Assembly: GCA_046351325.1 (NCBI GenBank)
Contig: JAXLYR010000028.1
Coordinates: 16,344-80,343 of the forward strand
Length of the DNA stretch: 64,000 nucleotides
Direction: 5' to 3'
Source of the DNA: Xiheicaenibacterium sp046351325
GTDB taxonomy: Bacteria; Myxococcota_A; Polyangia; Polyangiales; Polyangiaceae
Positions within the stretch are counted from its first letter, which is position 1. Every line of letters begins with the position of its first letter. Under the pieces are notes generated by a model that did not search any database, was not told the DNA's origin, and saw only the letters and a list, made by a program, of their open reading frames with translations. A program made the position numbers and the translations under genes. This document shows positions 26,600 through 34,599 of this stretch, piece after piece.

Positions 26600-27135
26600 G
26601 GCCGCTCCGCGGTGAAGCGCCGGCCGTCCGACACATAGCGCGTGAGGCGACCTTCTCTGGCCTCTCGCTTCAAATCGCAGCTCGTGAAGCGCAGCATCAG
26701 GACCGAGTCCGAGACGCAGCGGGTGTCGTGAATGTCGCCAGGCAAATAGACGCGCGCGTCGCCGGCGCGCATGCGGTAGGTCTCGCGTCGGACAAGATAG
26801 GTGCGCCCGCCATCGGTTACACGACCGTAGGTCCCCATCTCGATCTCGCCCTGCGCTACGGCGTAGATGACCCAGCCGGCGCCGTGGTCGTGAGGGGGCC
26901 GGTAGCGCCCGACCCGTTCGCCGTGGCTCAAGAGCAAGAACCCGTGCTCCACGTGCCTGAAGAGCTCTGCGTCTTCTGGCGGGGTCCGAAGGAGCGCCGC
27001 GAGCCAAGCTTCATGGACGTCCGAGCGCGCCAAGTCCTCCAGCGCGGTTCGACATTGCTCGACGGTCTCGGTGGTGGGCGGCCCCCACGCGGCGGTCACG
27101 CGCTCCACGAACCTGTCCAACGAGTTCGCTGCCAT
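26596..27135 (-). CDS. Cysteine dioxygenase-like cupin
   Basis: The protein has 179 residues. It has a cupin core with the metal-binding PPHDHGAGW (His82, His84) and a distal His136 in PGDIHDTR. The N-terminal helical part resembles cysteine dioxygenase-type thiol oxygenases and the related 'double-stranded beta-helix' metal enzymes. It should bind one Fe or Mn and oxidise a small substrate with O2. ATG 27135 has AGGAG 10 bases upstream. Coupling to the 4,5-dihydroxyphthalate decarboxylase-like gene suggests a two-step conversion of one compound. The 161 bases upstream to the kinase gene contain nothing else I can identify. Confidence 0.82.
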   Translation of the reverse strand: MAANSLDRFVERVTAAWGPPTTETVEQCRTALEDLARSDVHEAWLAALLRTPPEDAELFRHVEHGFLLLSHGERVGRYRPPHDHGAGWVIYAVAQGEIEMGTYGRVTDGGRTYLVRRETYRMRAGDARVYLPGDIHDTRCVSDSVLMLRFTSCDLKREAREGRLTRYVSDGRRFTAERP

Positions 27136-27296
27136 ATCTTCTGTCTCCTGGATTGGGGGTCGACGGACTGACCGTCGCCTCGTTCCAGGGATGACTTAGA
27201 CACCCAGCGTTCATGGCGGTAGGCGCGTGTCATGCAGCAAATGCATGCACGGCGCGCCATGTCAGCGGACCTTGAACAGCATCGAGGCGCTTCGTA

Positions 27297-30200
27297 TCAG
27301 CCCAGGAGCACTTCGCGGACCTTCTGCAGGAGTTCGTGCTGCGAGTATGGCTTGCGTAACAAGGGGTGCGCGCGGAGGTCTTCCACGACTGAGCCGTCAG
27401 CGTAGCCGGTACAGAGCATCACTTTACAGCGCGGCCAGCGCGCCTTGATCACACGCACGAGCGACGCGCCGTCGAGGATCGGCATCACGACGTCGCTGAC
27501 TACGAGGTCGACGACACGCTCACGAAGCATTGCGAGAGCGGCCTCGCCATCGCTCGCGGTGAGCACCGTGTAACCCCCCTGCCCGAGAATGCGCGTCGTC
27601 ATGCGGCGCACGGCCTCGTCGTCCTCGACGACGAGGATAGTCTCGACGCCCGCAGCGAGCGCTTGCGGGCGCTGTGTGGCGGTCTCCGGGCTGACGTGTT
27701 GGTGGTTCAATGGCAACAAGAGACTGAATGTGGTGCCCTGTCCAGGCTCGGAGCGGACATGGATGTAACCGTCTGCCTGCTTGACGATGCCATAGACCAC
27801 CGAGAGCCCCAGGCCCGTCCCCTGCTGGCGCGTCTTCGTCGTAAAGAAGGGCTCGAAGATGCGCGCTTGCACCTCGGGTGACATGCCAGTGCCCGTGTCC
27901 TTGACGGCGAGCAACCCGTAGGCCCCTGGTGGTGTATCGGGAAAGCGTGTGTCCTCGGTGGTGAGCACCAGACTGGAGGTCTCGACGCGTAGCAGCCCAC
28001 CACCCGGCATGGCGTCGCGCGCATTGACCACGAGGTTCACCAGCACCTGACCCCACTGTCCTGGGTCCACCCGCACGCGAGCGGGGTCTCGTCGCACGTG
28101 TGTGAGCTGGATGTTCTCCTGGATGAGACGCCGCAAGAGGCGCAACGACTCGTCCACGAGATCGCCAAGGTCGAGCACGCGCGGTTCGAGGAAATCCTGG
28201 CGGCTGAATGAGAGCAACTGCCGCGTCAGCGCCGCGCCGCGGCGCCCCGCTTCCTCCATGTCGGCGACGAGCGCGAGCCCGTCGCTCGAGATGCCGGCCT
28301 CCGCGTGGAGCAGCTCGCCCGCGCCCACGATCACGGTCAGCAGGTTGTTGAAGTCGTGCGCCACACCGCCGGCGAGACGACCAATCGAGTCGAGCTTCTG
28401 GCTTTGCTGGAGCTGCGCCTCGAGGTCGCGGCGCTCAGTCACATCCTCGCTCACGCCAATCACGCGAGTGACCTTGGCGTCCCGGTCGGTGAGCGGCCGG
28501 ATGCGCGCGCGTATGCGCCGCACAGCGCCATCGGGGCGCACGATGCGATACTCGTGCTCGTGGGGCTCGCGGAGCGAGAAGCGCCCCTGTACTTCGGCTC
28601 GGTCGTCGGGGTGAATCAGCGATGCCCACGTCTCCGGGATGGTAAGGGCGCGCTCGCGCGACACGCCGAACACGCGCTCGAACGCGGGGCTGAGGTAGAG
28701 CACTTGCTTCCGATCGGCACTCGTCAGGGAGAACACCTGATCGATCTGCTCGACGAGCTCGCGGAAGCGCTCGTCGCTCTCGCGCGCGGCGGCTTCGATG
28801 GCAAGCCGCGGTCGCAGATCATGCAGCATCGCAGTAAAGAGCGTGTGCCCGTCGAGCTCGCTCTTGGCGATGGAAGCCTCGATCGGGATCTCGCTGCCGT
28901 CCGCGTGACGACCTCGCACCGTGGCGCTGCCCATGCGCCCGCGCTGGCCCTGGGCAGCGGCGAAGCGGCGCATGGCCTCGGTGTGGCGAATGCGGAGCCC
29001 TTCTGGGAGCAGCTGGTCGATGCTCGTGCCGAGCAGCCCTCCAGGCGGAAAGCCGAAGAGCTCCTCAGCGGCTGGGTTCGCGAACACGATGCTGAGGCTG
29101 TCGTCGGCCGAGACGATCGCGTCCATCGCCGACGACACGATCGCGGCGAGACGCACCTCGTTCTCACGTGCCGCGCGAGCGTTGCGCCGCTCGTCGGTCA
29201 CGTCGCGCATCATCGCTTGGATTGCCGGCCGCCCGTCGTAGACGCTGGCGATAGCCGACACCTCCACCTCGCGGACCTCGCCATTGAGCGTTCGCGTTTT
29301 GATCGGAAAGCGCGGGCCGACAGTGCCACTCTGGTCGAGCGCGTCGAGGCGTGGCGCGACGAGCGCGTGGATGGATGGGTCGAGAAAGTCCCAAACGAGT
29401 CGGCCGAGGAGCTGGCCGACATCGGACACCCCGAACAGCCGCGCCGTCGCGGCGTTCGCGTACACGATGCGGCGCGACTGATGCACGAAGATGGCGTCTG
29501 GCGAGGCCTCGACGAGGCGGCGGTATCGCTCTTCGCTCTCGCGCAGCGCGAGCTCGGCGGCCTTTCTGTCGGTGATGTCCTCGATCACGCTGGCGACGCG
29601 GGACATCTCGTCGCCTTCACCCATGATCGGGCGGACGCGCGCTCGAATCCAACGCAGGGCGCCGTCGGGCCGCGTGATGCGGTACTCGTGATCGCCGGCG
29701 TGCGAGGGACTCGCCTCCGAGGGTCGCGCAGCTCGATCTCCGGGATGCGTGAGGGCGTCCCACAGGGAGCGATCCGCCATGACTTGCTCGCGCGAGAGGC
29801 CAAAGACGGTCTCGAACGCGGGGCTCAAGTAGAGGATGCGGCGCCCGTCGCCGCTCGTGAGCGTGAACACGGAGTCGATGTTGTCGGCGAGCTCGCTGAA
29901 GCGCGCCTTGCTCGCGGCGCGCTCACGCATCAGGAAGCGCTCCTCGGTCACGTCCCGTCCGACCACCTGGATGGCGGACCGGCCCTCGAACGTGGCGCGA
30001 GTCGCTCGGATCTCGACCTGACGGGGTTCCCCTGAGATTGGGTTCGTGGTCACCAGGAAGGGGGGGATTGCTTCGCCGCGCGCGAACGCAGTCCGTCGAC
30101 GCTCGGCATCTGCATGGTGCTCGGGCGCGAGCAGCTCCTTCACGTCGCGGCCGAGCAGCGCGCTCGCGGGTGCACCGAAGAGGCGCTGGGCGGCGGTGTT

Positions 30201-31067
30201 CACGTAGACGAGACGCAGGTCCACATGCACGAAGATCGCGTCGACCGACCCCTCGACGAGCGTGCGATACCGCGCCTCGCTCTCGTCGCGCTCGCGCGCG
30301 AGCCGTCGCGTCTCGGTGACGTCGCGGCCGAGCCCGTAGACCGCAGCGCGCCCGCCCCACGTCGTAGCGATCGCGCTGAACTCCAGCTCGCGTGGGTCGC
30401 CTGATAGGGGACGGGTGCGGACGACAACGGGCGGCAGTCGCTCGTTGCGAGCGTGGGCGAGCTGCCGCTCGCTGGCGACCGCGTGGAACGAGCTGTCGGT
30501 GATCTCGTAGATGCTCAAGCCGAGGAGCTCTGCGGGTGTGCGCGCGCCGTAGATCCGGGCGGCCGCATCGTTCGCGTACACGATGCGCTGGTCCACGCTG
30601 ACGAAGATTGGGTCCGGCGATCCATCGACGAGCGCGTGATACCGCGCCTCACTCTCGCGCAGTGTGCGCTCGGCCTGCTTGCGCTCGGTTATGTCCTCGA
30701 CCGTGACCACGATGCCCGCCACCGCGCTGGTCTCGTCGCGCCACGGCGCGATCGACCAGTCGATCCAGCGCTGGGTGCCGTCTCCGACATCGAAGATGTC
30801 CTCACGCTCGCGGACGTGTTCGCCAGCGAGACCGCGCCGATGAGCGTCTCTCCAGTGGTCTGGGACGGGAGGCTCGAGGTCGTATGGGCAGAGGCCCGTG
30901 AGATCCGCGTGGCCCAACGCGTGAAGTTCTGTCCAACGCCTGCTCGTAGCCACGTAGCGAACGTCGCGATCCAAGAGAGCCATCGGAACGGCTGACTCGC
31001 GCACGAGGTCCGCCATCACGTCGAAACGCCGCGCGCGTGCGCTGGACTCCGATCGAGACCCGCCCAT
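27297..31067 (-). CDS. Hybrid sensor histidine kinase with seven PAS domains and a receiver
   Basis: The protein has about 1256 residues from ATG 31067. Seven PAS domains follow one another (roughly 20-135, 137-258, 262-384, 390-512, 517-640, 645-765, 770-888), most ending in DVTE/DITE linkers. PAS 4 and 7 are near-copies (YLSPAFE-VFG), as are 2, 3 and 5. Then come HisKA (GRLAGGVAHDFNNLL, phospho-His), the ATPase domain (NLVVNARDAM, GTGLGLSVVYG) and a receiver (DLVVSDVVMP phospho-Asp). There is no transmembrane segment, so it is cytoplasmic. Starts up to 31163 are open and the choice is uncertain. No separate response regulator is adjacent, so it is an orphan. Confidence 0.92.
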   Translation of the reverse strand: MGGSRSESSARARRFDVMADLVRESAVPMALLDRDVRYVATSRRWTELHALGHADLTGLCPYDLEPPVPDHWRDAHRRGLAGEHVREREDIFDVGDGTQRWIDWSIAPWRDETSAVAGIVVTVEDITERKQAERTLRESEARYHALVDGSPDPIFVSVDQRIVYANDAAARIYGARTPAELLGLSIYEITDSSFHAVASERQLAHARNERLPPVVVRTRPLSGDPRELEFSAIATTWGGRAAVYGLGRDVTETRRLARERDESEARYRTLVEGSVDAIFVHVDLRLVYVNTAAQRLFGAPASALLGRDVKELLAPEHHADAERRRTAFARGEAIPPFLVTTNPISGEPRQVEIRATRATFEGRSAIQVVGRDVTEERFLMRERAASKARFSELADNIDSVFTLTSGDGRRILYLSPAFETVFGLSREQVMADRSLWDALTHPGDRAARPSEASPSHAGDHEYRITRPDGALRWIRARVRPIMGEGDEMSRVASVIEDITDRKAAELALRESEERYRRLVEASPDAIFVHQSRRIVYANAATARLFGVSDVGQLLGRLVWDFLDPSIHALVAPRLDALDQSGTVGPRFPIKTRTLNGEVREVEVSAIASVYDGRPAIQAMMRDVTDERRNARAARENEVRLAAIVSSAMDAIVSADDSLSIVFANPAAEELFGFPPGGLLGTSIDQLLPEGLRIRHTEAMRRFAAAQGQRGRMGSATVRGRHADGSEIPIEASIAKSELDGHTLFTAMLHDLRPRLAIEAAARESDERFRELVEQIDQVFSLTSADRKQVLYLSPAFERVFGVSRERALTIPETWASLIHPDDRAEVQGRFSLREPHEHEYRIVRPDGAVRRIRARIRPLTDRDAKVTRVIGVSEDVTERRDLEAQLQQSQKLDSIGRLAGGVAHDFNNLLTVIVGAGELLHAEAGISSDGLALVADMEEAGRRGAALTRQLLSFSRQDFLEPRVLDLGDLVDESLRLLRRLIQENIQLTHVRRDPARVRVDPGQWGQVLVNLVVNARDAMPGGGLLRVETSSLVLTTEDTRFPDTPPGAYGLLAVKDTGTGMSPEVQARIFEPFFTTKTRQQGTGLGLSVVYGIVKQADGYIHVRSEPGQGTTFSLLLPLNHQHVSPETATQRPQALAAGVETILVVEDDEAVRRMTTRILGQGGYTVLTASDGEAALAMLRERVVDLVVSDVVMPILDGASLVRVIKARWPRCKVMLCTGYADGSVVEDLRAHPLLRKPYSQHELLQKVREVLLG

Positions 31068-31250
31068 GGTCGACCGACGATATGGTCGCATGGGTCGCTG
31101 CCCAAGCGAGGTGGAGATTGACGGCTCCATTGCACCTGCGGTGTTGCGCCGGGCCGGCTGCAAGCTGCAAGCTCAGGTACCCCTCATTCTCGTAAAGCGC
31201 ATTGTGGTGCTAACCACCAATCAAGAGCGCCCTTGGTCGATCTGGCTTCT

Positions 31251-31961
31251 TCAAAACCTGTAAACACCACACGGCTTGGTAGTGGCGCTCTCGATCTCGA
31301 ACGCCACGGGGACTTGATAGTGGGCTACGCGCTCGAGCCCGCTGGGGAAGTAAGCGCGCCCGGGGTCCCCGACGTAGACCTGAAGGCCCCGCGCGCGGAG
31401 CGCACGAAACCAAGCGCCGAAGCGCTCCGCCGCAGGCTTCTCATAGAAGACATCGCCTGCCAATACGACATCGATATTGGACAGTCGCCCCCCGACGAGG
31501 TCGCGCTGCGTCGTCCGCAGCTTCACCTTGGAGGCGCGGGCGTTGAGCTTGGCGGCGACGCACGCGAGCGGGTCGATGTCGGCCGAAAGCACGCTGGCCG
31601 CACCGGCGAGCGCCGCGGCGATACCGACCAAACCGCTCCCAGTCGCGAAGTCGAGGACACGAAGCCCGCGAACCACGCTCGGCTGATCGAGGACGAAGCG
31701 CGCGAGCGCCTGCCCGCCCGGCCACGCGAACGCCCAAAACGGCGGCTCGATCGCGGCGAGATCCAAATCCGATTGGGTCGCAGCCCATAAAGGGCTGAGC
31801 TCGGTCGCGGCGTGCATTCGGACCTCGGGGACGAGCGCGACGGGCTCGACGCGGGTCTGTGTCGTGATGAACCGACGCTGGCGCGCGGCGACGGACTTCC
31901 CTCTTCCTGTCGAGGTTTCGTCGATTGGATTGGCCTTCACGCTTCGGTCAGCATGCTCCAT
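31251..31961 (-). CDS. ETF-beta lysine methyltransferase homologue (METTL20/ETFBKMT-like)
   Basis: The protein has 236 residues. It matches the ETFB methyltransferase family in order: VPEVRMH, FWAFAWPGGQALARFVLD (75-92), a SAM motif LDFATGSGLVGIAAA, ADIDPLA, the catalytic-region motif GDVFYE (169-174) and VYVGDPGRAYF. Human METTL20 and an Agrobacterium homologue methylate lysines beside the ETF-beta recognition loop and tune electron transfer from dehydrogenases. The window's own EtfB (69-896) keeps one of the two target lysines. Weaker alternatives are other family-16 methyltransferases such as a PrmA-like enzyme. ATG 31961 gives a natural length; the longer frame adds a Cys/Arg-rich leader. 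Confidence 0.85.
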   Translation of the reverse strand: MEHADRSVKANPIDETSTGRGKSVAARQRRFITTQTRVEPVALVPEVRMHAATELSPLWAATQSDLDLAAIEPPFWAFAWPGGQALARFVLDQPSVVRGLRVLDFATGSGLVGIAAALAGAASVLSADIDPLACVAAKLNARASKVKLRTTQRDLVGGRLSNIDVVLAGDVFYEKPAAERFGAWFRALRARGLQVYVGDPGRAYFPSGLERVAHYQVPVAFEIESATTKPCGVYRF

Positions 31962-32145
31962 ACGCGTCGCCCCAACAACGGCTCGAGAGGCCGTCGCTGC
32001 GTGGGCCGTGCCGGAATGGCAAGCCGCGCGTGCACGTTGAATCCAATGACGTCGCCGCCGACAGTGGGCACACCTTGACGAGGAATACCCCACAAACATA
32101 CGCTGACAATCCAGTCACAAACACGCGAGCGCTGCGGAGCCCCCA

Positions 32146-32706
32146 ATGAAGAGTGTGCTCATTCGATTCGCTTTCGTTGCCGCGCTCGCCCCGTGGGTCG
32201 GCGCCTGTTCGAATGAGCCTGCCGACGCAGTCGCGGAGAGCAGCTCGAAAGCCAGCGCGAGCGCACGGCCTGGCGCCGGGAGCACGCCGGCGGGGCCCGC
32301 AAAGAGCGCTGGCTCGTCCGCTGCCGCCTCGAGCAGCTCAGGGGGCTTTGGAATGGTCGGTCTGCTCGGCAAGCAGATGGTGATTGGCGCCATCCCCGTG
32401 GACAAGGCCACGCTCGCCGACGTGCAAAAGGCGCTGACCGACCTGGGCTACACGGCCACGGCCACGCCGATCCCCAACGAGGACGGGGTGTTCTCGATCT
32501 CTGCCTCCAAAGGGCCTGACAAGTTCGCAATCACGCTGATGCTGGCGTCAGCCAAAGGCAAGCTGCCGGACGCTCTGGCGAAACGACTCCAAGAGAACAA
32601 GGCAGCAGTCCAGCAACTCGACCGCTTCTTCTTGGCCGTAGAGGGCGACAGCGCAAAGGCCAAGGCATTCCTCGACGCATTGGTCCATATGTCGCCCGCG
32701 CCCTGA
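32146..32706 (+). CDS. Hypothetical lipoprotein
   Basis: The protein has 186 residues, with signal peptide and lipobox WVGAC (Cys21), a Ser/Ala/Gly-rich spacer to about residue 70, and a small alpha/beta domain (KATLADVQKALTDLGYTATA, GVFSISASKGPDKFAITLML). No family was recognised. The ATG is preceded by purine-poor sequence. The 184 bases upstream to the divergent methyltransferase hold no other gene I can support. Confidence 0.75.
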   Translation: MKSVLIRFAFVAALAPWVGACSNEPADAVAESSSKASASARPGAGSTPAGPAKSAGSSAAASSSSGGFGMVGLLGKQMVIGAIPVDKATLADVQKALTDLGYTATATPIPNEDGVFSISASKGPDKFAITLMLASAKGKLPDALAKRLQENKAAVQQLDRFFLAVEGDSAKAKAFLDALVHMSPAP

Positions 32707-32772
32707 CCCCATTCGACGACGGCGCACAATCGCCGAGTTGACATTCGGGCGCGCGCGGGTGGAAGAGGATGG

Positions 32773-33198
32773 GTGCAAGACGCGAGTCCCCTCACCTGCG
32801 GAAATGCCGTTTGCAAGGCCCCGCTCTCGACGTCGCTGCTCGCGCGGCTCGACGACAAGCGCTCGCTGATTTGCCCGGCGTGCAATGCGCGGCTCTTCAC
32901 CCGCGAGGGCGCGAACGCACTCTCGGCCCGGGAGCGCGACGAGGGGATCGCGCTCATCCTCGTCGAGCGAGGAGGCAAGCGCGCTGAGCTCTCCGACGCC
33001 GACGTCGCTGGCCTCGTTGGAAGGCCGGCAAAGCCGGCCGCCGCGGGTGGGGAGCCCAATCTGGACAAGCTCCTCAGCATGGTCGAGTTGCCGGGCGAGA
33101 GCCCCTCGCGCCCGAAGTCCCGAGTCCCGCTCGTCGCGTTGCTCGTGGTCGTCGCCTTGGCGCTGGCCGCACTGGCCTATTGGCGCCTTCGGGGATAG
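32773..33198 (+). CDS. Small zinc-ribbon, C-terminally anchored membrane protein
   Basis: The protein has 141 residues. Four cysteines near the N-terminus (LTCGNAVCK then CPACNARLF) form a zinc ribbon. A charged middle region follows, and a C-terminal hydrophobic helix (VPLVALLVVVALALAALAYW) ends five residues before the stop, giving a tail-anchored protein facing the cytoplasm. The start is GTG 32773; an ATG four bases earlier is in another frame. It ends 5 bases before the convergent tetR gene. The function is unknown. Confidence 0.7.
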   Translation: MQDASPLTCGNAVCKAPLSTSLLARLDDKRSLICPACNARLFTREGANALSARERDEGIALILVERGGKRAELSDADVAGLVGRPAKPAAAGGEPNLDKLLSMVELPGESPSRPKSRVPLVALLVVVALALAALAYWRLRG

Positions 33199-33203
33199 TC
33201 GCG

Positions 33204-33827
33204 CTATTGGCCAGTCGCGCGCGCGAGCGCGAGCGCGGCTTCTTTGGCATATTCACGCAGGCGCGAACGTGACTCGCCGACCCGCGCTCGCAGCGCGAGG
33301 TCGTGGATGATGCCCGTCACGAGCCTGCCGAACGCGACACCCTTGATCGGCGGCGAGAGCTGATAAGCAGCGTCGAACCAGCGACCGACCTCGCGATCGC
33401 AGAGGGCGAAGTACGTGCGCGTGAAGGCTGCGAGCTCGGCGTCCGCGCCCGCTTCGGTCGCAGCCGGCCCGCCGATCAAGCACCCTGAAGGCCCGCCCTC
33501 GTGCAGGTTGAGATCGACCGCTTCGCGGAAGATCTCGGCGAGGGCGCTCTCGACCGAGTCGCCGCGCTCGAAGGCCGCCCGATACCGGATCCCGAGCTCG
33601 CGCACGCGCGCGTCGAGCACGCGGCGGAAGAGCGCTCGCTTGTCACCGAACGCCGCATAGAGGCTCGGCTTGTTGAGCTTCATCGCGGCGGTGAGCGCGT
33701 CGAGCGAAGCGCCCGAATAGCCGTAGCGGAGGAACGTGTCGCGCGCGCCCTCGAGCGCCAGGGCCGGGTCGAAGGCGCGGGGGCGCCCACGCTTGGGTTT
33801 GGCGGAGCTCGGTGCCTCGTCGGTCAT
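33204..33827 (-). CDS. TetR-family transcriptional repressor
   Basis: The protein has 207 residues. The N-terminal HTH reads GARDTFLRYGYSGASLDAL, then MKLNKPSLYAAFGDKRALF, typical of TetR regulators. The C-terminal ligand domain contains EGGPSGCLIGG. It is divergent from the GST gene, and two related operator-like palindromes lie between them (33831-33846 and 33907-33930), one beside each start. It most likely represses itself and the GST-MFS operon until a toxic or electrophilic ligand binds. ATG 33827 was chosen because the extra upstream residues cover the operator. Confidence 0.92.
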   Translation of the reverse strand: MTDEAPSSAKPKRGRPRAFDPALALEGARDTFLRYGYSGASLDALTAAMKLNKPSLYAAFGDKRALFRRVLDARVRELGIRYRAAFERGDSVESALAEIFREAVDLNLHEGGPSGCLIGGPAATEAGADAELAAFTRTYFALCDREVGRWFDAAYQLSPPIKGVAFGRLVTGIIHDLALRARVGESRSRLREYAKEAALALARATGQ

Positions 33828-33830
33828 TTC

Positions 33831-33846
33831 TGTACCAATTAGAACA
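33831..33846. promoter_or_regulatory. Imperfect TetR operator beside the tetR start
   Basis: TGTACCAATTAGAACA has one half-site, TGTACC, identical to the half-site of the perfect palindrome at 33907-33930, and a degenerate second half. It lies 3 bases from the tetR start codon, where bound repressor would block its own expression. Confidence 0.6.
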
Positions 33847-33906
33847 TTTTTTCGCGCGCGCGCCCGTTCCCGCGGCGAAGAGCTTGACGGAGCGCGCTTG
33901 TCGATG

Positions 33907-33930
33907 GTTTTGTACCGATCGGTACAAAAC
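33907..33930. promoter_or_regulatory. Perfect 24-bp palindrome, probable TetR operator
   Basis: The left arm GTTTTGTACCGA is exactly mirrored by TCGGTACAAAAC with no spacer. It ends 12 bases before the GST start codon, just upstream of AAAGGAGAC. Perfect palindromes of this length between a tetR gene and a divergent target are the usual operator signature. Confidence 0.85.
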
Positions 33931-33942
33931 AAAGGAGACCTC

Positions 33943-34581
33943 ATGAAGCTCTACTTTTCGCCCTTCGCCTGTTCGGTCGCCGCTCACATCGTCTGCCGCG
34001 AGGGGGACCTCGACGTGGCGCTCCAGCGCACCGACTTTCGCGACAAGCGCGTCGAGGGCGGCGGGGATCTGCGTGGGGTCAACCCGATGGGGCAGGTCCC
34101 GACGCTGGTGCTCGACGACGGCAGCGTGCTGACCGAGAACAGCGCTGTCCTCTCGTACCTCGGGGATCGGCGACCCGAGCGCGGGCTCGCGCCCGACCCT
34201 CGCAGCCCGGCGCGCTACGAGCTCCAGCGCTGGCTCAGCTTCGTCGGGACCGAGCTCCACAAGAAGGTGCTCGCGCTCGTGTTCGATCCCTCGAGCCCTG
34301 ACGCCGTTAAAGAATACGGGCGCGCCGCGGCGCCCCGCGCGCTGACAGTCGTCGACCAACACCTCACCGACCGCGAGACGTTGCTCGGCTCGGAATTCAC
34401 CGTTGCCGACGCTTATCTCTATTGGGCGCTCTGGCTCCTGCCACACACGGGCGTCTCGCTCGACGCGTTCCCCGCCGTGCGGGCATATCGCACGCGGATC
34501 GGCGAGCGCCCCGCGGTGCGCGCGGCGATGACGTTCGAACGCACCGAGTTCGAGCGGCCCTTCGAGCAGGCGCTGTCCTGA
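33943..34581 (+). CDS. Glutathione S-transferase, beta-class-like
   Basis: The protein has 212 residues. The N-terminal thioredoxin-like domain begins MKLYFSPFACS, with Cys10 as in bacterial beta-class GSTs; NPMGQVPTLVLDDG and ENSAVLSYL form the glutathione site. The C-terminal helical domain has GSEFTVADAYLYW. It should conjugate glutathione, or another thiol, to electrophiles in the cytoplasm. The start is ATG with AAAGGAGAC at good spacing. The MFS pump gene begins 18 bases downstream, and the TetR operator lies directly upstream. Confidence 0.93.
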   Translation: MKLYFSPFACSVAAHIVCREGDLDVALQRTDFRDKRVEGGGDLRGVNPMGQVPTLVLDDGSVLTENSAVLSYLGDRRPERGLAPDPRSPARYELQRWLSFVGTELHKKVLALVFDPSSPDAVKEYGRAAAPRALTVVDQHLTDRETLLGSEFTVADAYLYWALWLLPHTGVSLDAFPAVRAYRTRIGERPAVRAAMTFERTEFERPFEQALS

Positions 34582-34599
34582 TGGCGCGCTCGAGGAGAC

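Noticed and set aside
27136..27296. Possible small gene or RNA upstream of the cupin gene
   Set aside because: Open frames here are short and Arg-rich, and there is no convincing fold apart from a short TGCATGCA palindrome.
28305..30035. Plus-strand open frame of 576 codons inside the histidine kinase
   Set aside because: The opposite strand has seven PAS domains and kinase motifs; this frame has none and is a compositional shadow.
31204..31217. Small hairpin GTGGT-GCTA-ACCAC between the methyltransferase and the histidine kinase genes
   Set aside because: The stem is only 5 bp and has no T-run in the needed direction, which is too weak to call a terminator.
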